DNA of 64,000 nucleotides. Source: Sinohyriopsis cumingii. Taxonomy: Eukaryota; Mollusca; Bivalvia; Unionida; Unionidae. The position numbers and the translations under genes were made by a program. Position 1 is the stretch's first letter. Each line of letters begins with the position of its first letter. This document shows positions 54,597 through 64,000 of this stretch, in pieces. The notes under the pieces were generated by a model. It did not search any database. It was not told the origin of the DNA and was given only the letters and a program-made list of their open reading frames with translations. The stretch spans positions 75,651,244 to 75,715,243 of the forward strand of contig CM068827.1 in assembly GCA_028554795.2 (NCBI GenBank), read 5' to 3'.

Positions 54597-55121
54597 GAAG
54601 CAAACAAAAAATATCGTCCTGTTCCTGATTCTGTTAGACAGAAACTACAAGAACGTCAAGATTCTCAAGTTAAATATGCAGAAGGCGCAGAACAGTTATT
54701 TAGACCTGTTACAAAAGCTACTGAAAGAGTTGCAGAGGCTACTGAAGGTGTTCTTCCATCAGTAAGACAAACTGCTGAGCAAACTGAAAAAATAGCAAAA
54801 AGAACTAAACAAACAAAAAAGATTTTACGAGATTTTCCCACTGAGATAGCTGCCGCACAACCTTCCCCTGTAGATGAAGAAATACTTGAAGGTATTGGCA
54901 AAGTTCGTACTGAAATAGCCGATGTGAAAAAAGAATTTGTACCCAAACTAAAAGACAATATTGAACTGATTAGTAAATTTAGAGAAGGTGTTATTGAAGA
55001 ACTTAAAGAAAAAGTTAAAAGGAAGGATTTTTCTCGTTTTGCATATAATAATTTTTCTCAAAAGTCTGAAATTTTAAAACCTGAGAATGTTAACAGAAAT
55101 ACTGCTAGTTATTTTAAATAG
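54516..55121 (+). CDS. coiled-coil protein of the virus-like cassette, N-terminal part
   Basis: A 201-codon open frame beginning MAPAMESYAPRLA, then a run of RE dipeptides encoded by a (GA)n microsatellite (54,554-54,592), then a long helix-rich stretch (QKLQERQDSQVKYAEGAEQL, TERVAEATEGVLPSVRQTAE, KVRTEIADVKKEFVPKLKD). Heptad-like spacing and no cysteine indicate a coiled coil. The frame continues past its TAG with coding-like sequence (VYYNKPQARNDDEVYNEYIN), so the native protein was longer. Identity unknown; position next to capsid-like genes suggests a scaffold or virion protein. Confidence 0.55.
54554..54592. repeat. (GA)n microsatellite inside a reading frame
   Basis: About 19 GA units encoding alternating Arg-Glu in the frame of the coiled-coil protein. 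Confidence 0.93.
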
Positions 55122-55697
55122 CTATATCGTGTGTATTATAACAAACCCCAGGCTAGAAATGATGATGAAGTGTACAATGAATATATTAACGATTTTATTC
55201 AGAACAACTTCAACAACTAAGACTAAAACCTCTTCAGAAAGATCCTTCATATCAACTTCCTCCACCGGATCAAAAATAGAACGAAACCAATCTTCTTCAC
55301 AGCAGCAAGAGATGATGTTGGAATTTGAAAAGTCTAGAGAAGAAAGGAAAGAGAAAGAAACAAAAGTGAAGCAGCAACCTAAAAAAGTAAAAGTAGAAAG
55401 ATCACTCTTAAAACTATGGAAGAAAAAAGCGGATCAAACAACAAGTGAGGAAGAAGGAGCAGCCGGAAGAGGTTTTCTACTCAAGGAAGTGGTTTTATTG
55501 CTTGTCCTAACAATGCTCTTTCTGACGTAGAACGACTAGAAATCCTCATAGGAAGGAAACGTGCTGGAAATAATTCTCCAGAAATTATTAATGAAACAGT
55601 TGATATTTACCGAAGATTATTTACAGGAGGTATCATGGACATCGATGTTTATCGGTCTCTTATCGATGAAATTGTTGATGATTATCACAGTGATTAG
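55122..55697 (+). pseudogene. C-terminal continuation of the coiled-coil protein gene, frameshifted
   Basis: Coding character moves between frames: VYYNKPQARNDDEVYNEYIN (frame of the N-terminal part), then LRLKPLQKDPSYQLPPPDQK, then EMMLEFEKSREERKEKETKV (a charged helix), then back to the first frame with ALSDVERLEILIGRKRAGNN and IYRRLFTGGIMDIDVYRSLI, ending DYHSD and a TAG at 55,695-55,697. The pattern RLxxLxGxxxAGNxSxxIxNExxxIxxxLxxxGxI recurs as a C-terminal domain in virus-like genes of invertebrate Polinton relatives, from my recollection of the family. Confidence 0.5.
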
Positions 55698-55717
55698 ATA
55701 AGTAAATAATAAATAAG

Positions 55718-56070
55718 ATGATCGTACATAATGTTCAATGTGGACCTGTAATGGTCTGGATGATGAATTCGCAATTACCTATTTATAAAGCGATTTACGG
55801 TGATGGGTCGGCGATGTTGTTCAGGGTCTGTTCAGAAGGATAGCCCCAAAAGCAACACGTATTGCAAAATAACTAGGAATGAAATGTATTGATTTTGTTC
55901 GTGATACAATTTCTAGCGCTGTTGGTGATGTCACCAGTAAAGCATTCTCAGCAATCAAGAATAGACTAGCACGATTAATACGACAGCAACCACAGCCACC
56001 AGTGAAACTAGCCAGTATTGAAGTCATGCCTGCAAATGTCAGTAAAATAATAAATCAAGCCGCAAATTAA
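55718..56070 (+). pseudogene. minor-capsid/penton-like protein, one frameshift
   Basis: It starts at ATG 55,718. The first frame has SQLPIYKAIYGDGSAMLF; the next continues with GLFRRIAPKATRIAK, a TAA, then SSAVGDVTSKAFSAIKNRLA and ends QAAN, TAA. The layout P-x-Y followed by a G-rich G(x)GLFR turn, then a small-residue amphipathic segment ..GDV..K..., is that of minor capsid (penton or cement-like) proteins of adintoviruses, Polintons and adenoviruses. Assignment is by pattern and by position just before the capsid-like gene. Confidence 0.45.
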
Positions 56071-56164
56071 AAACTAGCAGAGCTGGTTTGTGTGCCATTA
56101 TCAGAAAAGGAAAACGAAAAAATATAACTGCAATTCTGATAGCAGGAAGTGGACTTCGTGTTAG

Positions 56165-57075
56165 ATGATATCAATTATAATAAATTGTAGACGTATATCC
56201 GATCCAGCATTTGATATGGACGCACCAGTTCTCAAAGATGAGTCTGTGCGTGACTATCAGTATTATTCTTATGATGCACGTGTACCTAACCCACGTGGAA
56301 GAATTGAATTACAAGTTCATGATACAAGTAGATATATTTTGCTCGCTAAGACATTTATCTAGATCGAAGGTAGACTTTTAAAAGCAGATGATACAGTATA
56401 CGGAATTAGTGATCGTGTTGGTATTGTTAACAATGGTGTTATGGCGTATGTTAACAGCGCTATATACATAATTGATGGAACAAATATTGAAACTTGTGTC
56501 GAAAACGTCGATGTTGCCACAACGATACTTGGCCTTGCGCGATACAGAGACGATTATACGAGATCATCCGGTCCAACAATGATGTTTGTAAAAGACGTAA
56601 CTGATCATCCAGAAGACAGAAACGTAACAATGGATGCAGCTGGAACTGAAGTTGCATCAGTGAATGAAAATTACAACTTATGATTTTCCGCAATTCGATT
56701 AATGTTGAACGGTGATGAAGAGTTGCCATGCGCAATTCCACTGTCTCATATTTTTGGATTTTGCAGAAATGTTAGAAAGGTTATACTTGGCGCTAAACAT
56801 ACCGTGGTACTTGTTAGAAAAGCCACTGACAATGATGCAATAGTGCGTGATGCTGCCGTTGGTGTTGGTAAAGTAACACTAACCAAAATGACGCTGTGGA
56901 TGCCAGTAATGACTCCATCGATTGCTGAAGAACAAAAACTACTTTCTTTTATGAACTCAGGTGGTAAATCATTGTTATCATGGTGGAAAATGTCCACAGA
57001 CATTATTCAAAGTAATGCTGATGGGTCATTCACATGGCAGATAGCATCGCAGCAGGGAGTATCGGCACCACGACG
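56165..57075 (+). pseudogene. capsid-like protein (probable double-jelly-roll major capsid), two stops, truncated by LINE
   Basis: One frame runs about 300 codons with only two stops (TAG 56,360-56,362; TGA 56,681-56,683). It includes DESVRDYQYYSYDARVPNPR, RIELQVHDTSRYILL, IEGRLLKADD, RVGIVNNGVMAYVNSAIYII, TILGLARYRDDYTRSS, PLSHIFGFCRNVRKVILGAK and KVTLTKMTLWMPVMTPS. VNNGxxxxFxxxxYxxxGxxIExxxxxxxxxTxLGLxxY and PLxxxFGFCxxxxKVIxGxKH are features I associate with capsid-type genes carried by invertebrate Polinton-like elements. A structure comparison would be needed to prove a double jelly roll. The reading ends at the LINE tail. Confidence 0.5.
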
Positions 57076-58242
57076 TTGGTTGTTGTTGTTGTTGAGTTTA
57101 ATTATAGTGGCGTGCGCACAATTGTGCATGTGCCACTTTTTTCTGACTGCACCGCAGCCTGTTAGTTGTTCCTGGGAAAGGGAATGGTGCCACCTCCCCC
57201 AGGCTTTTATGGGTTCAAGGAACCCTGGTAGTTTGGCCTCAATATGTGGGTCCATTAAGGTCCCTTACAGTTGAATGGTTGGCTGTCATTAGTGGGAGGA
57301 AGAGCTCGGGAACAGTCCTGGTTGCTGTTCACATCGTTGGTTTCTTGTTGCATTTGCCTGTTGTTTTTTTCTTTTTCAAATGTTCAAGGGGGGGGGGTCT
57401 ATGCTGTTTATAGAGGTTGTTAGTACAAATCCTGTATGAAGAGAGATTTTCAAAGTTATTATGGTATTACTAGTCGAGGTGTTTAGTGTGTGCTTCCTAC
57501 GTTATGTTATTTATAAGTTTTTAGATATTGCCTCTTTAATTTATTTATTTATTAATCTTTTTAGAGATTGAATGTTATTTATACTTTATTTAGCAAGAGA
57601 CCGGAGTCCTAGCCGATTACACGGTTCGTTAAGGACATTTTGCACATCCGATTTTGCGGTTTCCTTAGTTTTTGATCTATGCTTCGTAAGTGAATTATTT
57701 ATTAATATTTTTATAAAATTGAATGATATGTTATGGGTTTTTATGTGGGGGCTTCTAAATTTATTTAGCTAGTTACTGGGTCTTTTGGTTTTGTGGGGAT
57801 AGTAATTATATTTTGGTCCTAAGTCCTGCTGAGTCTATGAATTTATTTATATTTTTATATGCTGATTGTTTATTTTTATTAGAGCCCATAAATAACTCTG
57901 GATATGTGTGTGGTGATCCAATCTCTTTAAAGTTTTTGATAAATATTTTCATAGCGGGTTGATATTTTGGGCATATATTGAATACGTGGTGTAGATCTTC
58001 GGTGGTGTGGCAGTTAAAGCAGTTAATGGTTGCTGGTTTGGGTCCTATAAACCTCCCAAAACTGCTTGCTAGTTTAGGTTTTCCTATTATTATCCTGTTT
58101 ATGGTTTTCTGTTCTAAATAGGTACCCTTAGGTAGCTGTATGTTCCTTTCTACGGTTTTGTGGGTTTCATGGTGCTTTTTACCTTTTGTGGAGGAGTTCC
58201 AAAAATCTTGCCATTTTTGGTCTATATATGTTTGTGCAAAGC
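57076..58242 (-). other. LINE 3' UTR, tail and end of ORF2
   Basis: After RNase H, the minus strand still codes for CFNCHTTEDLHHVFNICPKY (about 58,020-57,965), the C..C....H....C knuckle that closes ORF2 in I-type LINEs, in a different frame. Downstream is non-coding 3' UTR ending acaacaacaacaacc. Confidence 0.65.
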
Positions 58243-58704
58243 TTAGTGCTTCTGTTTAGCTATAGTTAAGCTTGATTGAGTTTTGATTTGTGCAACTTTG
58301 TCTGCTGTTTCGTTGCCAGAGATTCCAATGTGCGACGGTATACACATGAGCTCGACTAATTGATGTGCTGTGGCGATATCGTCGATTAATTGGCATGCTC
58401 TGTCGAGGAATTGTTCCCTAGAGTGTGTATTGCGATTTTGGATCGATTTGATAACGCTTAGGGAATCGCTTATAATGACTGCTTTAGGTATTTGGTTGTC
58501 TTTGATCCATTGTAGTGATTCAAGTATAGCCCAGAATTCAGTAGTGTAAATGGAGCAATAGTCAGGTAATCTGGATCCCGTTTGTATATTGAATTCAGGG
58601 ATGACTATTGCTGCTGCTGTTCTTGGTGGGTTGTTTGCTTTTGATCCATCGGTATATATTTTAACATAATCCGGGTATTTTTGGTTGATTTCGTTTACCA
58701 GCAC
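58243..58704 (-). pseudogene. LINE ORF2 RNase H domain
   Basis: 153 codons: YVKIYTDGSKANNPP (first catalytic aspartate), IYTTEFWAILESLQWI (catalytic glutamate, normally AELxAI), KAVIISDSLSVIKSI (third aspartate) and CIPSHIGISGNETADKVA (WxPxHxGIxGNExAD; the last aspartate is present). All four catalytic acidic residues are visible. It is open throughout but in a different frame from the RT N-terminal half. Confidence 0.85.
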
Positions 58705-59210
58705 AGGTTTTAGTAAGTTTTCTTGTCCTTCTTTATTGCCTAATTTGGTAGCTTCAGTGTTAATCCTTGGTGGTTTTTGTAACCATGGTGATTTTTTCTG
58801 GTCTGTATTGTTTGTTACCTGTTATTTTAGTAGTGGTATCTTTTCTCTTAGTTCAAGGATTACTTTGCCAATTGGTGTGGTGGGTATGATTTTGGGTTTG
58901 AAGACAACTTTACACTTGTTTATAGCTATTTTGGTGGGATGGTTGTCTGGGTGTGTATCTAATCGAATGGAGTATCGGAGGAGCAGTTCTTGCCTACGTA
59001 ATTGTAAGGGTAGTTCTCCTGTTAGTGTTTGTAGTTCTTCTAATGATGTTGAGGGGAGTGTTCCTGTGCATAATAGTAAGCTTTTCTCTGGATAGTGTGA
59101 AGTTTTTGTAGTAAAGGTTGCTTAGCCGAGTTATATGCTTGGCAACCGTAATCCAGTTTTGATCTAATTAGGGTTTTATATATCGTGAGGAGGGTTTCCT
59201 GGTTGGATCC

Positions 59211-60341
59211 CTAGTCAGTCCCTGTGATGTTCCTGAGTAAATTGAGATCTTTGTTACAATTCTGGGTGAGTTGTTCAATGTGCTGTTTCCGTGTGCGGTG
59301 GTTGCCAAAGAACATTTCAAGGAATTTTACTACTGTTACGTATTTGATTAATTGATTTTGTATATAGAAGTTTGGATAGACTAGGTCGTTATTTCGTTTG
59401 GGGGTGAATATGATTGCCAGTCTTTTCATGAGATATTTTGAAACTCCATTTGTCCGCCCATCTCCCTATGTTGTCTAGGCTATGCTGGATTTCTTTAACT
59501 ACTGTTTTATTGGCAGGATTTCCATTCCTCCATATGCCACTATCATCTGCAAATTGTGACAAGTTTATTTTTGCGGAGGCTGCATTGAGGTCAAGGTCGT
59601 TTATCATTAGGTTACATAGCAGGGGACTTATTACACTGCCTTGCGGTGTTCCATTTTCAAGTGAAAATTCTTCCGAATGTATGTTGCCTATTCTTGTGGT
59701 AATTTTCCGGCCTGTGAGGAAATCGCCAATCCAGTTGAACAAGCGTCCAGTTATTCCAGATTGGTTTAATTTGGCCATTAGTCCATTTGTCCATACTAGG
59801 TCGAACGCTTTTTCTAGGGCTAGAAAAACCGCTATGAGGTTGCGATCGGTTTTCCTATGTGCGATAAAGCGAGTTTGATGTCTGTTTCCAATCTGAGAAG
59901 TTGGTCAGTGGTAGACCGTTTGTTCCGAAAGCCACATTGATTTATGGAGAGTAGGTTATTGGTTTCTAGGTGGTGTTTTAACCTATTTGCTATTATTGTC
60001 TCCATTATTTTGCAAATATTGTTTGTAAGGGAGATGGGTCGGTACAAATTTATGTTTCTGGGATCTTTACCTAGCTTGGGGATTGGTATTACTATGGCCT
60101 GTTTCCATTTGGTGGGTAGTTGGCCTTTATCCCATATCCTATTAAAGAGTTTGATTATGGCTATTGTTATATTGATAGGTATTTTTTTTATATAGATAAT
60201 GTAACCTAACTGATCCTTACCAGGGGATGTTTCGTTTTTGGATCGTAGGGCTATCTCCCATTCATGTACTGTGATGTCGCTATTTAGGTAAGATTCTTTT
60301 GTTCCTTGGCCTTGAAACATTTGAGGTTGGGTTTTCTCCAT
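59211..60341 (-). pseudogene. LINE ORF2 reverse transcriptase domain
   Basis: 60,341-59,832 reads NETSPGKDQLGYIIYIKKIP, LPTKWKQAIVIPIPKLGKDP, YRPISLTNNICKIMETIIAN and NQCGFRNKRSTTDQLLRLET. After a frameshift, 59,778-59,389 reads GIIGRL-type helix GITGRLFNWIGDFLTGRK, NGTPQGSVISPLLCNLMIND and LSQFADDSGIW, the RT active site as FADD. These are canonical LINE RT blocks in order. A further frame (59,429-59,211) holds the thumb region (VTVVKFLEMFF). Confidence 0.88.
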
Positions 60342-61067
60342 TAGTTTTTGTGTTCTTGAAAGTTTCTGGTGTGGTTATTGTTGCTACTCATGTTCGAAAA
60401 ATGCTTCGCTAGGAGGTCTGCCTTATCTTTATTTGTTATGGCATTTTTAATTTTTGGGGCTGAGGTAGTTGTTTTCCCTTTTATGGCTTTTATCTTGTCC
60501 AGTATTTGTTTTGAATTTGATTTTAGATTCAGTTTAGAGCAAAAGGTTTGCCATAGATTAATTTTAGCAGTTTTTATAGTTTGTTTTAGTGCTTTTTCTT
60601 TATCTTTATATTGCTGAAGTAGATAGAATTTTTGGTGCGTTTATATTCATTTAAGGCCCTTTTTTGCCTTTATGTGCTATCGTGCACTGTTTAGTCCACC
60701 ACTGTACAGGGTTTTTATTTTGGATATTATTTGTCTTTGGGATGCGTCGGTTAGCTGCCTCTATAATTGTGTCTGTTAAGTTATCATAATATATGTCAAT
60801 ATTTGGGCTTTCTAAGTTATCTGGATTTACTCTAGCTAGTAATAATTGGAATTGGTCCCAGTCTGCCTGTTGGTACCTCCATTTAGGTGGGGTTTCGTTT
60901 GGAATGTGTTGAGTTTTTGTTTGAATATTGATTGTGATGGGGAAATGGTCACTTCCCTACGTATCTTCTTGATCCACCCACCAATTTGTGATTTGAGCCA
61001 ATTTTGGGGTAGTGATGGTTACGTCTATGGCTGAGAGAGTGCCATCTTCAGGGTTTAATCTAGTGTT

Positions 61068-61626
61068 TTACCCGTCATTTAAGATGACCAGATTGTTCTC
61101 AGTTATCCATTTTTCAACCATTTTCCCTCTTTGATCTTTCTTTTTACCTCCCCATAATTCACTGTGTGCGTTGAAGTCGCCACAGATAATTAGATTGTTG
61201 TTGTTGTTATTAGTGATTGCCCTTAGTGAGATTAGGTTGGTAGGGCAGAAGGTATCCCCTGGGTCGTATGCATTTATTATTTGAATGTTTGTGGTTCCTA
61301 TATTTATCATTACTGACATCATTTCGATGCTATTATTGATGTTTAGGTTAGGGGGTACTTCTATTATTTCATAGTAGATTAGTGTATCTATTAAACAAAT
61401 TGCTAGTCCACCCCCTTTGTGCCCCTTGGGTCTGTTTTTAAAGATTCCCTGGGTATAGCCTTGTAGTTTGGGCAGGCGTTTGTGTTCTTGTGTCATGAGA
61501 GTTTCCTGTAGGCAGATTACGTCTGGTTTTACGGCCGTATTATTCAGTTTGTTCTGCAGTTCTGATAGGTTTTTAAAAGATTCCTCTGCAGTTCCATTGC
61601 CAGATGGTGATTTTATTATTTTTTTG
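61068..61626 (-). pseudogene. LINE ORF2 AP-type endonuclease domain
   Basis: In one frame: PDVICLQETLMTQEH (catalytic glutamate in LQET), GHKGGGLAICLIDTL (the GGG/GGVA block), IQIINAYDPGD (NxYxPP equivalent) and NLIICGDFNAHSELWGG (GDFNAHH-like). A stop follows at 61,068, after which SAIDVTITTP and GSDHFPI (the SDH motif) continue at about 61,035-60,940. The catalytic motifs E, D/N and SDH are all readable. Confidence 0.85.
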
Positions 61627-61628
61627 TA

Positions 61629-63687
61629 CTATCCAGTTTTGACGTTGTCTTTATCTGTTAGTCTTATGGTCCAATCAGCTAGTATGGTGAAAATGGTTTT
61701 GAGGGTTCTCATTATGCTATTGAGATCTTTTATTAGGGTTCCTGTTGTTAGGTTCATTACTTCCTGTATTAATTTTGTGTTGGGGTTTGTGTTAGGTTGG
61801 GGGATGTTTGGGGTGACAGTTTTGTTTGTATCTGGAGTGTTATCAGGGTGGTCTTGGTTTGTTACAATGTGGGTTGTAGTTTTTGGTTCTTTTGTTTCCT
61901 GATTCGAAGGTATGTTTTTTGGTGCAATGTTTTCCCTTCTGATTCTGTATTGAGAGTTTTGGTGCTCATTGATTGTTTCAGAGGTAGATTTTGGTGTGTT
62001 GGGGTTGTTTTTACAGATAATGTTTGTGGCAGAATGGTAGGTGAGGTGTTTTTCGTTCATTAAGTCCACTATTTGTTTCTCTTTTATTGCAAATCTTCAT
62101 TCTGCCGATGTAGGATAATGGTTTTCTTTACAGTTAGCACATTTTTGTTTAGTTGTGTGGCATTCTCCTTTGTGTGGATCTCCGCAGTACTTACATCTTG
62201 GCTTGAATCTACATCTGAGGGCATAGTGTCCCCAGTGCAGGCATTTGGTGCAAAATCTTGGCCCATTTATGTAGTTTTCCAGCTTATGGTACACACCTGA
62301 CTGTCCTAGTTTTATTATTGAGGGTATTGGCTCGGTAGCCTCTATAACTGCTTTGTTTGTTTCTTGTCCCTTGTGATTTTTAAGACGATAGACTTTGGTG
62401 GTTTGTGTTCCATTTGTTGTGAGTTTATGAAGTAGGAGTTCATTGCTTATGTCCTTGTTGTATCCGTGTAGTGCTATTACTTTTTTAAAGATAGTGGTTT
62501 TAGTGGGTTGAGCCAGATTAGTTGTGGTTTCACTGTGTTTGGAGTTCGAAGTGACTCATGTTTTCCTTTGAATATTATGGTGTCTCTCTACTTTGATCTT
62601 TATTGGGCCTATAGTTTCAATTTGGATGAATATTTTCACCTGTTGAATTGTGCTGCATTGGACAATCTGGTAGTTTCACCTTGGTCTTATCAGTTTGAAT
62701 TGTCCAGTGTGAATTTTGGCCAGTGCTGTCATGATACTATTGGTACTTAGACTTGTAATTATGTTGCACCTGCTCCTTATGTATATGGTGTGTTCGATGG
62801 AATGATAATTGTGAATTTTGTTTTGGGGGTTCTGTTGTTGTTTTATTTTCTGTTTTTAGTTAACCTTACTTGTGGGGGGGGGGTGATTGTCTTGGGGTTT
62901 TAGCGGGCCCTTGCCTTTACCTAGGTATGTGCATTTTGGAGCTTTTGGGATGTTTGGGGTCTTTGGGTTGCCTTATTAGTGATGCTGCTGGGTAGTTTGA
63001 TAGTGTCTAATTCACTGGATTTGTTCCCATAGGTTGGTGGTTCCTTTGGTGTTATTATCCCAGATGGTCCAGGTGTTTGGCTTGAGTGCATAGTTTTTTT
63101 CCTAATGTTTTGATTTATTGGTTTTTGCTTGATTTCCTGTTGTTGGTTTGTTTGCATGTTTCTAGGATTGGTTATTTCATTTTTGGTGAATTTTGGGGTG
63201 CTGGTTATGGTTATGTGGTCTAATTGCGGGAGTTTAAGGTAAGTAGGTTACTGTCAAATTCATTTGTTAGGTTTCGAATAGTGGTGTCTATATCTTCATT
63301 TGTGTGTGGTTTATCCGCTTCCTTGAAGAGGATTGGCGATAGTATTGGCATTGTATTTATATTGTTCCCTGGAGTGTAGTTTTTTATTTCTAGTAGTTTC
63401 TGTTGGTGGGGTGGGGGTGGGGTGTTAGTTATGTCTGCTGGTTTGTGGTTTGTTTGATCTGTGTTTGTGAACAGAATTTGTGGTCCCATTGTGACTTTGG
63501 TTGAATTGGAGTTTGCTCTGGTTGGTACGACTTGCGTTAATCTTGCTTGTTTTACATGCTTTATTGGTGCTGTTTGGTGTTGTGATACATCCATTATTTT
63601 TACCGATTTGTTGATAGGGTTATTTGGTGGCTTGTGTGTTTGCGTGTTTGGATTGAATATAGCCATTTGTTTGGACCTAGTCTGCAT
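61629..63687 (-). pseudogene. LINE ORF1 (Gag-like) with three CCHC zinc knuckles
   Basis: The N-terminal segment MQTRSKQMAIFNPNTQTHKP onward (63,687-63,220) is a disordered, Pro/Asn/Thr-rich region, continued in another frame at 63,157-62,921. 62,294-62,097 holds FCTKCLHWGHYALRC, RCKYCGDPHKGEC and KCANCKENHYPTS: three CxxC knuckles typical of I/Jockey ORF1 proteins, which bind nucleic acid. A single TGA at 62,097-62,099 separates this from an in-frame C-terminal tail (VDLMNEKHLTYHSATNIICK, to 61,629). Confidence 0.75.
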
Positions 63688-64000
63688 TCTTCTATTTAAT
63701 TGTGTCTAGCATTGAATGCTGACTTACCTTTTGTTTTTGTCCTAACGTACAGTCTGCTCCTCCGCTCCAAGTCTCTCCTTTGTTCCTTTGTTTTCTGTTA
63801 CGTGTTCCTATGGTTCCTTTGTTTGAGAGTTCCTTTGTTTTGTGCACTTCCTTTGTTCACGGCTTGGCGGGTTGCAAATCGTTTCCTCTTCTTAGTATTA
63901 TTTCTTTGCTCTTGTTTTCCTGTTCCTTTCTTCTATGTTAATTTGTGATGGTGGTGAGCGCACTCAGTAGAACTTTTAAAATTATACACCAAGCCGGTTT

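Larger units (their letters stand above)
54516..57075 (+). mobile_element. virus-like (Polinton/adintovirus-type) structural gene cassette, interrupted by a LINE
   Basis: Three consecutive plus-strand genes: a coiled-coil protein (54,516-55,697), a minor-capsid-like protein (55,718-56,070) and a capsid-like protein (about 56,165 to 57,075). They carry only a handful of stops and frameshifts, far fewer than the 36.6-46.5-kb element, so this is a younger insertion. The last gene stops abruptly where the (CAA)n tail of a minus-strand LINE begins. No polymerase, ATPase or integrase lies in the window on this side; they may lie beyond 64 kb. Confidence 0.55.
57076..63950 (-). mobile_element. nearly full-length I-type (RNase H-bearing) LINE
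   Basis: Minus-strand order: 5' region from about 63.95 kb, ORF1 with three CCHC knuckles, ORF2 with AP-type endonuclease, RT and RNase H, a C-terminal cysteine-histidine motif, and a 3' UTR ending in (CAA)n at about 57,080-57,095. RNase H after RT and a short trinucleotide tail are features of the I group of non-LTR elements. Each ORF is broken by only a few stops or frameshifts. The 5' boundary lies near or beyond 63.95 kb, and no target duplication could be matched. Confidence 0.85.

Noticed and set aside
59438..62750. many plus-strand ORFs of 60-146 codons opposite the LINE
   Set aside because: They are antisense shadows of the LINE ORFs, rich in F, L, C and V as expected from reverse reading of an A-rich coding strand.

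Overview
This is a eukaryotic (metazoan) window: long AT-rich introns, GT/AG splice junctions, many long (TA)n, (GA)n and (TG)n microsatellites, tRNA-derived SINEs, gypsy LTR elements, LINEs and Polinton-type DNA elements. The host gene and this repeat mix suggest a lophotrochozoan, most likely a cephalopod mollusc. The species is an inference. There are no operons, CRISPR arrays or rRNAs.

The host gene is one Trk-family (neurotrophin-receptor-like) receptor tyrosine kinase on the minus strand. It runs from the exon at 47,738 down to a TAA at 993. Eleven exons join in perfect phase (2,197 nt, about 732 residues): two leucine-rich-repeat exons, the LRR C-terminal cysteine cap, two Ig domains, a stalk, a transmembrane/juxtamembrane exon with an NPNYY motif, and a complete kinase domain in four exons. 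The signal peptide, LRR N-cap and first LRR are not visible and probably lie upstream of the window.

The introns carry the accessory content. Intron 16,094-24,146 holds a decayed Ty3/gypsy element in the same orientation as the gene (about 16.8-22.8 kb). Its pol order is protease-integrase-RT-RNase H, the Gmr1-type order. The 17.5-kb intron 29,658-47,176 holds solo-LTR copies, a LINE 3' fragment, two tRNA SINEs (one with a perfect 14-bp target duplication), and a heavily decayed Polinton/adintovirus-like element at about 36.6-46.5 kb. That element keeps readable pieces of a family-B DNA polymerase, a packaging-type ATPase and candidate virion proteins.

Upstream of the last visible trk exon (47.7-64 kb) lie microsatellites, an unidentified decayed minus-strand gene (49.2-50.7 kb) and nested plus-strand gypsy debris (51.6-54.2 kb). 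A second, much less decayed virus-like gene cassette follows (54.5-57.07 kb: coiled-coil protein, minor-capsid-like protein, capsid-like protein). A nearly full-length I-type LINE (57.08 to about 63.9 kb, minus strand; ORF1 with CCHC knuckles, endonuclease, RT, RNase H) appears to interrupt the capsid-like gene.
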